A DNA stretch of 12,514 nt from Paracamarosporium sp. OC-R06-R3 (lineage: Eukaryota; Ascomycota; Dothideomycetes; Pleosporales; Didymosphaeriaceae): positions 1 to 12,514 of the forward strand of contig JACVRA010000442.1 in the NCBI GenBank assembly GCA_019828545.1. The letters are read 5' to 3'. The notes beneath the pieces were generated by a model that worked only from the letters and a program-made list of their open reading frames with translations, had not been told where the DNA came from and did not search any database. Shown piece after piece: positions 1 to 8,699 of this stretch. The position numbers and the translations under genes were made by a program. The stretch's first letter is position 1. Each line of letters begins with the position of its first letter.

Positions 1-430
1 AAATCTATAATAGATTAAACTTAGCTATAGTACCTAGCCTAGTAAAGGCCTTGTAGGCTTAAATATAGTAGTTATAGTCGTAGCTTAAGCTACTATTAAG
101 AAATAATTAACTACTGCCTACGACTAAGTCTCTACTAACTATACAGCAACGACCTAATGGCTTACCAAGTATTAAATATCTATTTTAATCACTAGGATCA
201 ATCGTACTAAAGCTGTTAGAACGAACCCCGGAAATCAATTCCCTAATAAACGGCTTAGAGCCTACATTTCTATAGTAAAGAGCCTTAATAATTAACTGCC
301 TAGAGATTAATGCTAATTACTATTTAAGTAAATGCGTTTGTATGGCTTTAGTATAGGGACATACTACTGGCACCACTTAAGGCTATCTAGAGCTGTAGTA
401 TTTGGCTATAGTAGAGTAGACCTAATTCTA
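1..430. other. Unassigned RIP-affected DNA left of the gag-like relict
   Basis: This stretch is depleted in CA and TG but less AT-rich than most of the window. It lies directly upstream of the gag-like relict and may hold its leader and N-terminal part, or the end of an LTR. I could not carry a convincing reading frame through it, and saw no promoter, RNA gene or repeat that I can defend. Confidence 0.4.
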
Positions 431-1196
431 GAATACTAAAGAGATAATATTATTACTATTGTCCTACTTTCTATTTAGCAACGAGGCGGCTAAATATTAA
501 ACTACTTTTTAGCAACTAAAGATAGACTATAAGGAGACCTTTCTAGAGTTTAAAGCTTAATTTCTTAGCATAGCTATACGGGGCAACGTACCTAGAGCTA
601 AGTGGCCACTATACTTATAGAAGAAGATCACTACCTCCCTACGTACACCCAACCTAGGGTTTAAGCATTAGTAGAATAACTTATTTAAAGCTATAGTAAG
701 CTATCTTATAGCGTTTAACTTAGAGCATTAAAACCTACTACTATACATGGCTATTAAGCCCAGATTAGCTCCAACTTAAAGCTTATAACTTGGGACAGCT
801 AAGTTAGCGTAATCTAATGCTCTAGTTTAGAACTAATATATATTGATCTAGTAATTAACTAAAGCACCTAATTAAGCTATATTAAGACAGCCTAGGCTAG
901 AGTAGGACTTAGATTAAGAATATATTAACGTTAATAAGGGCCTGCTGTTAGGGAATAAAGCCTAGGAGAAGTTACTGCTAGCCTATTAAGCTTGTTAAAA
1001 TATCTTTAAAGCTAGCTGGCCTACGCAGCTCCAATAAGCGCAGATAAGGGACTATCTACAGAGTTTAAGTAGGGGGAAGTGTAACGAGGCTTAGGACTTA
1101 CTAATTATATTAGGCCTTAGTAGCTTAGTTAGGCTATAATTGTTAGGAGCTTAAACGAGTAGGATCCTGGCAACGTAGATTAGGTCTACCTATATA
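430..1196 (+). pseudogene. RIP-degraded gag-like relict, probably Ty3/Gypsy type
   Basis: Frame 3 (for example codons at 534, 600, 771 and 963) can be followed from about 456 to 1196, about 245 codons. Its stops are TAA or TAG at places where Gln, Arg or Trp fits. Around 534-750 the translation has the rhythm of a retrotransposon gag domain: a Phe-rich 'ETFLEFKA' block, then 'FLSIAIRGNVP', a conserved Trp at 603 and a 'LRTPNLGFKH' segment. Fungal Gypsy gag proteins carry similar blocks, and gag packages the element RNA. I found no clear CCHC knuckle downstream; a lone Cys at 993-995 is not enough. No pol domain follows before the frame meets the NN at 1199, so the copy is partial. RIP is milder here than to the right, since codons such as TGG, CAC and CAG survive. 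It is not the same family as the chromovirus at 5588. An unrelated transposon protein remains possible. Confidence 0.55.
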
Positions 1197-1198
1197 GN

Positions 1199-1200
1199 NA
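1199..1200. other. Two unresolved bases (NN)
   Basis: These are the only ambiguous bases in the window. They sit about 140 bases left of the abrupt change in composition and at the end of the gag-like frame. They may mark a low-quality consensus or a small assembly join, so continuity between the gag relict and pogo-A should be treated with caution. Confidence 0.95.
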
Positions 1201-1340
1201 GTAGCTTTTCTATATCCTTTCGTACCAGGCCTATAGGCTAGTCAATTAATCTTTAGTTCACCTCTTATTACGCACTCCCATATGCCTCTACCTGGAGTAC
1301 ACCTAGTACAGACCTTTTAACTACCTACGCCGATACACTT
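1200..1340. other. Short lightly mutated segment between gag relict and pogo-A
   Basis: This piece keeps several CA and TG dinucleotides, for example around 1268-1312, unlike everything to its right. I could not match it to the expected N-terminal helix-turn-helix of pogo-A in the continuing frame 1, nor to the gag frame. It most likely belongs to the left-hand element or to a separate fragment. The right limit is set by the drop in GC at about 1335-1345. Confidence 0.4.
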
Positions 1341-1341
1341 T

Positions 1342-2690
1342 ATTAAATAAATAAATAGCCTTAAAATATAATTTAATTAATTTTATAATTACTAATAAGC
1401 TCTTTATAAAGACCTTAATATTATTTAAGTCTAGTTTAAATTAGTAGTATATATTAAGGCTATTTATAGTATCTATAATAAGAATATTTTTAACTTTAAT
1501 AAAATTAACTTTTTAATAAGTAAGATATCCTTTTAATTAATTATTACTAACTTAAAAAGATATAACTAGCTAAAGGCTATCTAGTTTAATAATTATAAGT
1601 AGATTATAATAATTTATAAAATTAATATTATTAAATAGGTAAATCTACTCTTTATTATATTTATTAACTAGTATTACCTATTTATTTAGTATAAGGGTAA
1701 TAATATACTAGAAAATTAAACTATTAACCTTAGTAATAATAATTAAACTATAAATAAGCTTAATATTACTTAACTATAATACTTTATTAAGTATATAGTA
1801 AGGTATAAAGTAGATATATATTAACTATTAATACTTAATAGCTATAAAAGCTATAACTTACTTAAATTTTAAAAGATTTATAAAAAGAATAATATATATA
1901 CTCTTTATATACTAATATATTTATTATATTTCTTATAGCTATTAAATATTAACTACTTCTTACTATTAAAATAAATATATAAGTATTAAATTAAAAGCCT
2001 AATATATAATTATATTAATTATATTATTAAGTTTAAGTTTTTACTAGCCTTTTATACTATCTATAACTAGTTAATTATAAAAGAGAATATTTATATAAGC
2101 TTTTAAAATACTAATCTAGCCCTATATAATTTAAAAGTAATAATATTAAAGCTTAATATTAAGCTTTATATATTATTATTAGTAGCCCTACTAGAGGCCC
2201 TATAAAAGGCTATAATACTAAGTAACTAATATCAAGTAGAGGCTTAATCAATATTAATTTATAATTAAATATATATATATATAAAAGCTTATTATTTAGT
2301 TCTATTATTAAGAGGCTTAATTAACTAAAGAGAGGCTCTTTTAAAGTAATATATCAAATAGCACTTATATATAAGTAAATCTTAAGCCTTAAGAAAATAA
2401 ATAAGGCTATAATAATATATAAAAAATATAAAAAAAAGTAAATCTAAAAGTAAAGAACTTTATTAAAGGTAAAGAAAAAAAATATTATTACTTAAAAAAC
2501 TATTAAGTAGTAACTAAAGGAAAAAATATAATAAAGTAAAATATAATTAAATATAGATTAATAGGCTTTAGTATATTATATATACTATAAAGAGTTTAAA
2601 TATAACTTATATATATATAAAAAGACTTTTATAAAGGCTATTTAATATATTATAGCTTTTATATTAACAAAAAATTAATATATTATAATA
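1342..2690 (+). pseudogene. Pogo-A: 5'-truncated pogo/Fot1-like DDE transposase, RIP-inactivated
   Basis: This is a relict of a Tc1/mariner-superfamily transposase of the pogo/Fot1 group, which in life cuts and pastes its own element. Frame 1 runs from about 1351 to 2480. It starts inside the CENP-B-type DNA-binding region (a degraded 'FNxKYxYQRA' block at 1372-1400). The first catalytic Asp is AAT at 1498-1500 in 'NIFNFNKINF', where the family has NFDETGF. The second is AAT at 1837-1839 in 'LLILNSYKSY' (family LLILDGHxSH). The third is AAT at 1945-1947 after 'FL*LL' (family LQPLD). Second-to-third spacing is exactly 35 residues (DD35D) and first-to-second is 112. The C-terminal tail is basic and ends in a CCHC knuckle at 2577-2618 in frame 3, so one indel lies between about 2480 and 2577. 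The N-terminal 90-100 residues expected for the family are missing, cut at the composition boundary. The many stops are all of RIP type. The 3' end is approximate and I found no terminal inverted repeat. Confidence 0.9.
2577..2618 (+). other. Degenerate CCHC zinc knuckle of pogo-A
   Basis: Tyr codons stand at 2577, 2586, 2601 and 2616 with spacing x2, x4, x4, exactly the C-x2-C-x4-H-x4-C pattern. RIP turns TGT/TGC and CAT/CAC into TAT/TAC, so four Tyr in these positions are what a hit knuckle should look like. Pogo-B carries the same module at its C-terminus, which supports the reading. The knuckle is in frame 3 while the catalytic core is in frame 1. Confidence 0.7.
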
Positions 2691-3960
2691 CTATATACTA
2701 TAAAAAATTTAAAAACTTAGTAGGGTTTATAATTTACTTATATTTATAATTTACTTATAAATTATATTATTATACTAACTTTTAATTATATTTAAATATT
2801 TTTAAATTATTTTAATTTACTTAAGTTTTATTAGTTTTAAATAAAAAATGTTAAGAATACTTAATACTAAATTATTAATATTATTTTTTAATAAATTTAA
2901 ACTCTTAAGTTTTAATTTTTTTTTATTTTTTAAAAACTAAAGTTTTACTATCTCTTTACCTTTTCTTTTAAAGTTATAAATTTAGTATTTTAAAATTTAA
3001 TTTTACTTTTTTATACTACTTAATTTAGTAGTAACTATAAATATAAAAGTCTTATTACCTTTTTATTAAAATAATATTTTAATTAAGAGTTATATAAAAG
3101 CTTTATTACTATTTTACTTAAATTTATTAATTATAAGTATATAGTTTAGATATTAGAATAATTAATTTACTAAATTTATAAATTTTATATAATAAGTTAT
3201 TATAAAATTATATTTAAATAAAGTTAAATAAAATTAAATATAATATTTTATAAGTATTTTTATCTTTATAAACTATTATAAGTTATTATAATTTATTAAA
3301 ACTTTAAAATATTATTTTTATAAATACTAGTACTAATATTTAATACCTTTAATAATAATAAGTAACTCTTTATTATATATATTATAATAATATTAAGTAA
3401 TATTTAATTTTTTTAAAAAGAAATTAATAAACTATTATATTATCTATTTATCTTTATTAAAAATTAATTAATTATAAATAATATTAATTACCTTTTTAAA
3501 AGTATTAATTTTTAAATATATCTTTTTACTACTTTTATAGTAAGTAAGTATTAATATATTAAAAAATATATTTTTAAGGTTTTAAAATACTTAATAACTA
3601 TTTAGTTTTAATTTTAATTAAATACTTTTTTCTTTTTTTATAGCTGGCCTTTAATACGTATTATTTAAACCTTTTTTTATTAAATTAGTAAAAAGAAGTA
3701 TTATTTAAAAGAAATTAATAATAAATTTATAATAGTAATTTATAAATCTAATAAATACTTTTATATTATATATATAAGTTAATATAGGCTATAATTAAAT
3801 TACTTTAATTTAATTTAAGTTAATAGTTAACTATTTAGCTATAATAATAAAACTTAAATACTTTATAATATTAATATATTATTTTTACTTTTTAGTATTA
3901 ATAAATAGTTTTACTTATTATAATATATTCTACTATTAAATTAGTTAAGTTACTAAGCTG
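2690..3960. other. 1.3-kb AT-rich stretch without an assignable gene
   Basis: GC content here is among the lowest in the window. The + strand is rich in T runs, the reverse of the A-rich coding strand of the chromovirus, so any old gene is more likely on the minus strand. From about 3663 down to 2900 one minus frame can be read for about 250 codons with only RIP-type stops and a Lys/Arg/Gln-rich end, but I recognise no family in it, and stops are a weak guide in RIP-mutated DNA. The 3' ends of pogo-A and pogo-B, with their terminal repeats, should lie near the two edges; I could not locate them. Confidence 0.5.
2726..2759. repeat. Perfect tandem repeat, 2 x 17 bp
   Basis: The unit TTTATAATTTACTTATA occurs at 2726-2742 and again, without a mismatch, at 2743-2759. 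It lies just past the last readable part of pogo-A. It may be a subterminal repeat of that element or a simple AT-rich duplication. Confidence 0.85.
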
Positions 3961-4080
3961 GCTACTTTTTCTTAGTATTATAAATACTATATATAAAAAG
4001 TAAATTTATTTATAATTATTTATAAAACTTTTATATAATATACTTATATTAAATTCTTTATTATTTTTTTTATTCTTTTA

Positions 4081-4122
4081 GTATATATAAGTATTATACT
4101 TAGCTTTTCTATAGTTTTTATA
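4081..4122 (-). other. Degenerate CCHC zinc knuckle of pogo-B
   Basis: On the minus strand Tyr codons sit at 4122-4120, 4113-4111, 4098-4096 and 4083-4081, spacing x2, x4, x4, as in C-x2-C-x4-H-x4-C with every ligand turned to Tyr by RIP. The residues between ('KN', 'RKAK', 'NTYI') fit the family pattern of a GK-rich knuckle followed by HN. It is in the same frame as the catalytic Asp codons. Confidence 0.75.
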
Positions 4123-5583
4123 ATACTATTAACTTAGTAGGGCCTATATATTATAATAGTTACTATAAGCCTTTTTAAATAATTAAAATACTATTTATAC
4201 CTTAAAAGTTATATATAATATACTAGTATTATAGTTTATAGTTTTATTAATTTAAATATACTTTTTTTTATATCCTTTATACTTAATTATTTCTACTAGT
4301 TACTTTTTAAACTTTTATATATAGGCCTTTATAAGGATATTTTTATAAAGTATTTCTTTAGCTTCTTTTATAAGCTTAGAGAAGCCTTTTTAGGCTATAT
4401 TTAATAATTATATAAAGGATTTCTTTACTAGTTTTAACTATAATTTAAATTTATATATATTATTTAATATTTTTAACTATTATAGTATTTTTAGTAGAGG
4501 TAGTCCTAGTAGAGTATATCATTATATATTAAAATAATTAAAAATAATTTATATATTAATAGAGATTAGTCTAGCTACCTAAAAGGCCTTCTTATAATTT
4601 TTATATATAAATATATTAAAAAATATATTTTTAAAAGCTAAAAGGAAGTCTTTTTTATTAATATAATAAATATATTTATATATTAAGCCTTATATATACT
4701 ATAAGTACTTTAGCTTTAATAGTAAAAAATATACTATATTAAGTAATTAAAGTATATATAATAAATATATAAGTATATAGAGTATAAAAATCTTTAATAT
4801 AAAGTAGTAATTTTTAAACCTTTAGTTTAAATAGCTTTTATAGCTATTAAAAATAAGTAGCCTATATAACTTTACTTAATATATTTTTATATACTTATTA
4901 AAGTATTTTAATTACTTAAGTTTAAGTATATTATTTATTTAGCTATTTTTAAAAACTAAAAGCTTTTAATTATATAATATAAAAGCTTTCTTATATTATA
5001 TAAAAATATAAATATATCCTTTATAAATAATAAATAGTAAAGTTATATATTTAGTAGTATAAATACTTTAAATAATTATAATTTATTTTTAATTACTTAA
5101 CTATATAAAAGTAGGTTTATTATAATACTCTAAGCTTATAATAATCTTTATAAAGTTAATTATATCTATTTAAAAGTTTAATTTATTAAAGTTATAAATA
5201 TTATTATTATAAATACTATACTTTGCCTTTATATTTTATATAAGCTAAAATTATATATTAATAATTTTTAAATCTTTTTAAAGTATTCTTTAGTAGTTTT
5301 TTATTTAATTAAAAGTTATTTTAAGCTTTTATATATATAATATAAACTATATAGATTAATTCTTATCTATTAATATTTTATTTTATATAGCTAATATTTT
5401 ATTTACTATATTTATTACTCTATATAACTAAGGTATAAATTTTTATAAGTTTAAGTTTAAAATATATTATATAATTATTTACTCTTTAGTTACTATAAGC
5501 TTTAAATAGTTTAATTAAATTTAGGGTTAAAATATAATTTTATAAAGTTAATTAAAAAGCTATTAATATTATATATTAAAAGC

Positions 5584-5587
5584 TACT
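5584..5587. repeat. Left target-site duplication of the chromovirus (TACT)
   Basis: TACT directly precedes the 5' LTR and is matched by TACT directly after the 3' LTR at 12510-12513. The host sequence on the left is the pogo-B reading frame. Four bases is a short match in AT-rich DNA, but it falls exactly at both LTR limits predicted from the terminal inverted repeat. Confidence 0.7.
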
Positions 5588-5892
5588 TATTATAGTTATA
5601 CTATAATAAGGTAACTTAGTAATAAAGTTTACTAACGTCTTTAATAAAGATAATTTTTTTATTTAGGAATTAAGTAATCTACTATATAAAAATAATATTA
5701 ATTATAATATAGAAATGTAACTTTAGGTTATATAATAACTTTATAGCTTTATAAAATCTATAAACTCTACGTAGAGCTATTAATCTTATAAAACTTATAA
5801 AGAAATTAATTATATATAGTTAACTTAAATAGTTAAATAAGTTTTTATTATTAATTTAATAATAGTTACCTTACTATTAGTTTATTATAATA
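5588..5892 (+). repeat. 5' LTR
   Basis: This 305-bp direct repeat matches 12205-12509 without any indel. By my hand count 27 positions differ (about 91% identity), 12 C/T and 15 G/A, and none is a transversion. The ends form an 8-bp inverted repeat, TATTATAG at the start and TTATAATA here (CTATAATA in the 3' copy). The canonical TG...CA of LTRs has become TA...TA, as RIP predicts. A perfect palindrome, CTCTACGTAGAG, lies at 5765-5776 and is unchanged in both copies. A promoter and polyadenylation site would have been here; I cannot point to either in sequence this AT-rich. Confidence 0.93.
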
Positions 5893-6130
5893 TATTATAA
5901 AGATTACTACTAAGTCTTTAGTAATATATTCTTATAGTAGTTAATTAATATTTTATTAATACTAAAATACCTTTATAACCCTTTATCTCTTAATATACCC
6001 CTTTAAAGTAAGCTTAATATTATATTAAGTAAGCCCCGTTATACTTTAATAATTATATTTTAAGGATGAATTATAAATAAGTATTCTACTTAATAAACTA
6101 TTAATAATAACTTTTATAAACCTTACTCCT
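5893..6130 (+). other. Leader between 5' LTR and gag; primer-binding site not identified
   Basis: The tRNA primer-binding site is expected within a few bases of 5892, but nothing recognisable remains, and RIP would change the TGG that usually starts it to TAG or TAA. A small stem is possible around 5904-5925, where ATTACTA is followed by TAGTAAT. An ATG survives at 6066-6068 in frame 3, but gag is read in frame 2, so it is probably not the gag start. Confidence 0.55.
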
Positions 6131-7130
6131 TTTAGCTTACTAAAGATTAATTCTTTAAATAATACTAATTAGGTTATTATAAAAGAAAGGATTAACCTCC
6201 TTACGGCTAATAGGAAAAGATAAAAGGAGGCCTATAATTAATTAAAAGCCTAAATAAAGGTAGTACTTAAAAGAATAAATAAAGAGACTAATAGTATTAT
6301 AAAGTAATAAATTAATAGACTAAAATAATATATTTATAGTAAACCCTTAAAGCTAATAGAATTAAAAAAGTTTAATAGTACTTATAGTAAACTTAGAAAA
6401 TTTTTTACATCTATATCTTTATACTTAAACCTAAATAAGGAATATTTAGAAAATAAAAAAGAAAAAGTTATATATATAGTAATTTATTTTATAGGTAAGG
6501 TAATAGACTAGTTTAATAGCTACCTTACTAACTTTTAAATAAATATAAAAGAAAATAATTAAAAGATAGAAATAAATTTTATCTTTAATAACTACTAATA
6601 CTTTAAAAAAAAATTAAAATAAATCTTTAATAATATAAACGTAGAATATATAATAAAATAAAAGCTTTTAAAGTTTTAATAAACTAAGTTAGTCTTAGCC
6701 TACGTATTAACTTTTAAATAACTAGTAAATAAGGTTTTAGATTAAAAAGAAAGAGCTTTAATTAACTAATATTATAAGAAACTTAAGTTAAATATCTATT
6801 ATAAAATAATTTATATAGAAAAAGTAATAATACTATCTATTTTAATTAAATAAATAGTTTAAATTAATAATAAGCTTAGCCTATAAAGGTAGGATAACTA
6901 AATAAATATTAAAGAATAAAAAGAAAGTCTTAAGTACTATAGAAATTATAATAAGAAAGATCTAATAATCCTTAATATAAATAAAGAAGAATAAAAGCTA
7001 TAAAACCTTAAAAAAAATATATATAAAAAAAAAGCTCTATAAGGACGAAGCTTACTTTAATTATAATTAAAAAAAATATCTAATATAAAATTACCCTAAT
7101 AAGGCCTAGACTTTATTTATTAAGGGAAAT
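6130..7130 (+). pseudogene. gag: gag of the chromovirus, RIP-inactivated, with CCHC knuckle
   Basis: Gag forms the nucleocapsid that packages element RNA. Frame 2 opens with a Lys/Glu/Gln-rich, coiled-coil-like N-terminus (about 6182-6330). A capsid-type domain follows (about 6345-6900): 'KFNS..SKLRKFFTSISLYLNL' in pieces at 6368-6430, then a 'GKVID*F' block at about 6494-6514 where the family has GKAxxWF. The CCHC knuckle at 7053-7094 is in frame 3, so a one-base indel lies upstream, most likely in the run of nine A at 7025-7033. Every stop is of RIP type. The start cannot be fixed because RIP removes ATG codons; the end is taken just after the knuckle, and gag may originally have been continuous with pol, which is read in the same frame 3. 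Confidence 0.88.
7053..7094 (+). other. Degenerate CCHC zinc knuckle of gag
   Basis: Codons at 7053 (TAC), 7062 (TAT), 7077 (TAT) and 7092 (TAC) all encode Tyr with spacing x2, x4, x4, the retroviral C-x2-C-x4-H-x4-C pattern after Cys and His codons were changed. The flanking residues 'FN', 'Asn-stop-Lys-Lys' and 'LI*N' followed by Pro match the usual CFNCGKKGHxxxxCP layout. In life it binds the element RNA. Confidence 0.85.
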
Positions 7131-8220
7131 AAAGAGATACCTAAAAAAAAGAAACTTTAGGAAATTAAAGAGAAACTAGTAGGTAGTAAAAAATATATAA
7201 ATAGCTATTAAACTAAATACTATAATAATTTATATATATCTTATATAAAAACTAAGAAGGATATAAAGTATTAGCTTAAAATAAAATACTTAATAGCTAT
7301 TAAAGAATAACTAATTATAAGCTTAGTTAACTTTAATATACTTAAATATAAATATTAGTATAGGTATAATACTACTATTAATAACTTAAACTTTAATAAT
7401 AAAATAATAGAAATACCTTTTCTATTTACTTTATAAGAAGAACTATTTATATTATTATTTATAAAAAAAGAAACCCCTACACCTAATATAAATATAAGGG
7501 TTAAAAAGGTTAAGTATTTCTAAAATTAAGGCCTAGCCTAAAATATAGTAAAAAGAGACTAAAGTAAATATATTACTTAAGCTATTAAGTAATAGAAATT
7601 CTTCCTAAGGAAGTTAAAAAAATAGAATATCTATAAGGTATATAAAGACTAAAGAATTAAGTACTTATAAAATATAAAATTTATTAATTTTTAAAAGTAA
7701 ATTAAAAAGAATATAATCCTTATAAATAATATATCTACTTAAGGAAAATAAAAGAATATTACTAAAGAAGTTAAATAAATAAATAAGGCTTATATACCTT
7801 AGACTTTAATAAAATACTAAATATTAATATTAAACTAAGTAAATAGGAGAGAAGGAAGAAGAAAAGGAAATAATTTTTAAATTAACTATATATATTTTAT
7901 ATATTATAAAATTTTATAAATATTCTATATTAATAAATCCTATCTAATATATATAATACTAAAAAGGAAGTACTAAGTATACCTAGTATAAGCCTATAGT
8001 AACCTATATATAAAGATTATAACTTAAAAATTAATTTATAAATAATACTTAAAAAAGAAATATAATAAATATTTAATTCTTACTTTAAAACCCCTACTAC
8101 TAAAGGAATATATCTTAAGTAGACTATAATATAAATACCTAATAAATAAATATCTAATATATATAGCTAAGAAAATAAGTATAAAGTACTAGCTAAAGAA
8201 TATACTTTAAGAAATAAAAG
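7130..8220 (+). other. Linker between the gag knuckle and protease
   Basis: About 1.1 kb, A-rich on the + strand like the coding regions on both sides and probably part of the same polyprotein frame. It is Lys-rich in translation and I recognise no domain. Long low-conservation linkers at this place are usual in fungal Gypsy elements. No separate promoter or gene was seen. Confidence 0.5.
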
Positions 8221-8400
8221 AATTTTATATTTACTTATAAAGAAAATACTATAAACTACTTATTAAAGCTATAATTAATAGTAGAGTAATATATAACTTT
8301 ATTTTTAAAGACTTTACTAAAAAATATATAATACTATATAGTAAGGTAATAGAATATAAACCCTTAATAAATATTAAAAAAATATCCTTTACTAAATAAA
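8220..8400 (+). pseudogene. pol: Aspartic protease domain of pol, inactivated
   Basis: The protease cleaves the Gag-Pol polyprotein and needs a D-[ST]-G-A active site. In frame 3, codons 8277-8288 read Asn-Ser-Arg-Val inside 'AIINSRVIYNFI', where the family has 'xLIDSGAxxNFI'. The Asp to Asn, Gly to Arg and Ala to Val changes are all C/T or G/A transitions. The following 'FKDFTKKY' fits the segment that usually follows. It is in the same frame as RT, with no gap that needs a frameshift. Confidence 0.85.
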
Positions 8401-8699
8401 TAGATAAAAAAACTAAATCTAGTATCTTCTTAATAAAAGAACTTACTATAATAAACCTCTAAATAAATTTAGTTAAAATAGACAATAAATAAAATATTAT
8501 ATTTAATATATCTTAACTATAAACTATAAACTTAATAATATATTAAAGTATAAGTAAAGTAACCTACCTTAAAAAGTTAATAATTAATAAAGAGGAACTA
8601 CTAGAAATTTTAAAAGAATATACTAAATTTAATAAAATCTTTTATAAGCCTAAAGAATATCTCCTTAAATATACTAAATAAGACTATAAAATTAACCTA

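Larger units (their letters stand above)
3990..5587 (-). pseudogene. Pogo-B: pogo/Fot1-like DDE transposase, RIP-inactivated and split by a chromovirus
   Basis: This is a second pogo/Fot1-group transposase relict on the minus strand, from a different family to pogo-A. A single frame holds from 5583 down to at least 4081, about 500 codons, with no indel but dozens of RIP-type stops. In order: an N-terminal helix-turn-helix region (about 5580-5340, with a degraded 'LTPTEE'-like stretch and 'YILxLxxxGFxP'); the second DNA-binding half with 'FNxxxxYQR' (about 5305-5280); then the DDE core. The first Asp is AAT at 5187-5185 in 'IYNFNKLNF', the second AAT at 4848-4846 in 'LLIFNSYKSY', the third AAT at 4740-4738 after 'IL*LL'. 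Spacing is again 112 then 35 residues (DD35D). A TGA at about 4521-4519 fits a mutated CGA. The C-terminal tail is basic with a CCHC knuckle at 4122-4081. The first few dozen N-terminal codons and the start are missing: the frame is broken at 5587 by the retrotransposon and should resume beyond the right edge of the window. Confidence 0.92.

Noticed and set aside
1200..1340. Fragment of ribosomal RNA
   Set aside because: The higher GC and a short rRNA-like string near 1217 suggested it, but no longer match to conserved rRNA segments could be followed.
1980..2320. CRISPR-like or satellite arrays in the AT-rich tracts
   Set aside because: The repeated look comes from TATA and TTAA strings of low complexity; there is no regular unit or spacing.
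1342..5587. Reassigned stop codons (TAA/TAG read as Gln)
   Set aside because: The stops coincide with Asp to Asn, Glu to Lys and Cys/His to Tyr changes at catalytic and metal-binding positions, and with transition-only LTR differences, which mutation explains and a variant code does not.
1342..5587. Pogo-A and pogo-B as the two arms of one large inverted repeat
   Set aside because: They are in opposite orientation with the same Asp spacing, but the translations around and after the third Asp differ too much for two copies of one sequence.
5893..5930. tRNA primer-binding site
   Set aside because: No segment could be matched to a tRNA 3' end even allowing for RIP; only the position is expected.
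6066..6068. ATG as the gag start
   Set aside because: It is in frame 3 while the coiled-coil and capsid parts of gag are in frame 2, with in-frame stops at once.
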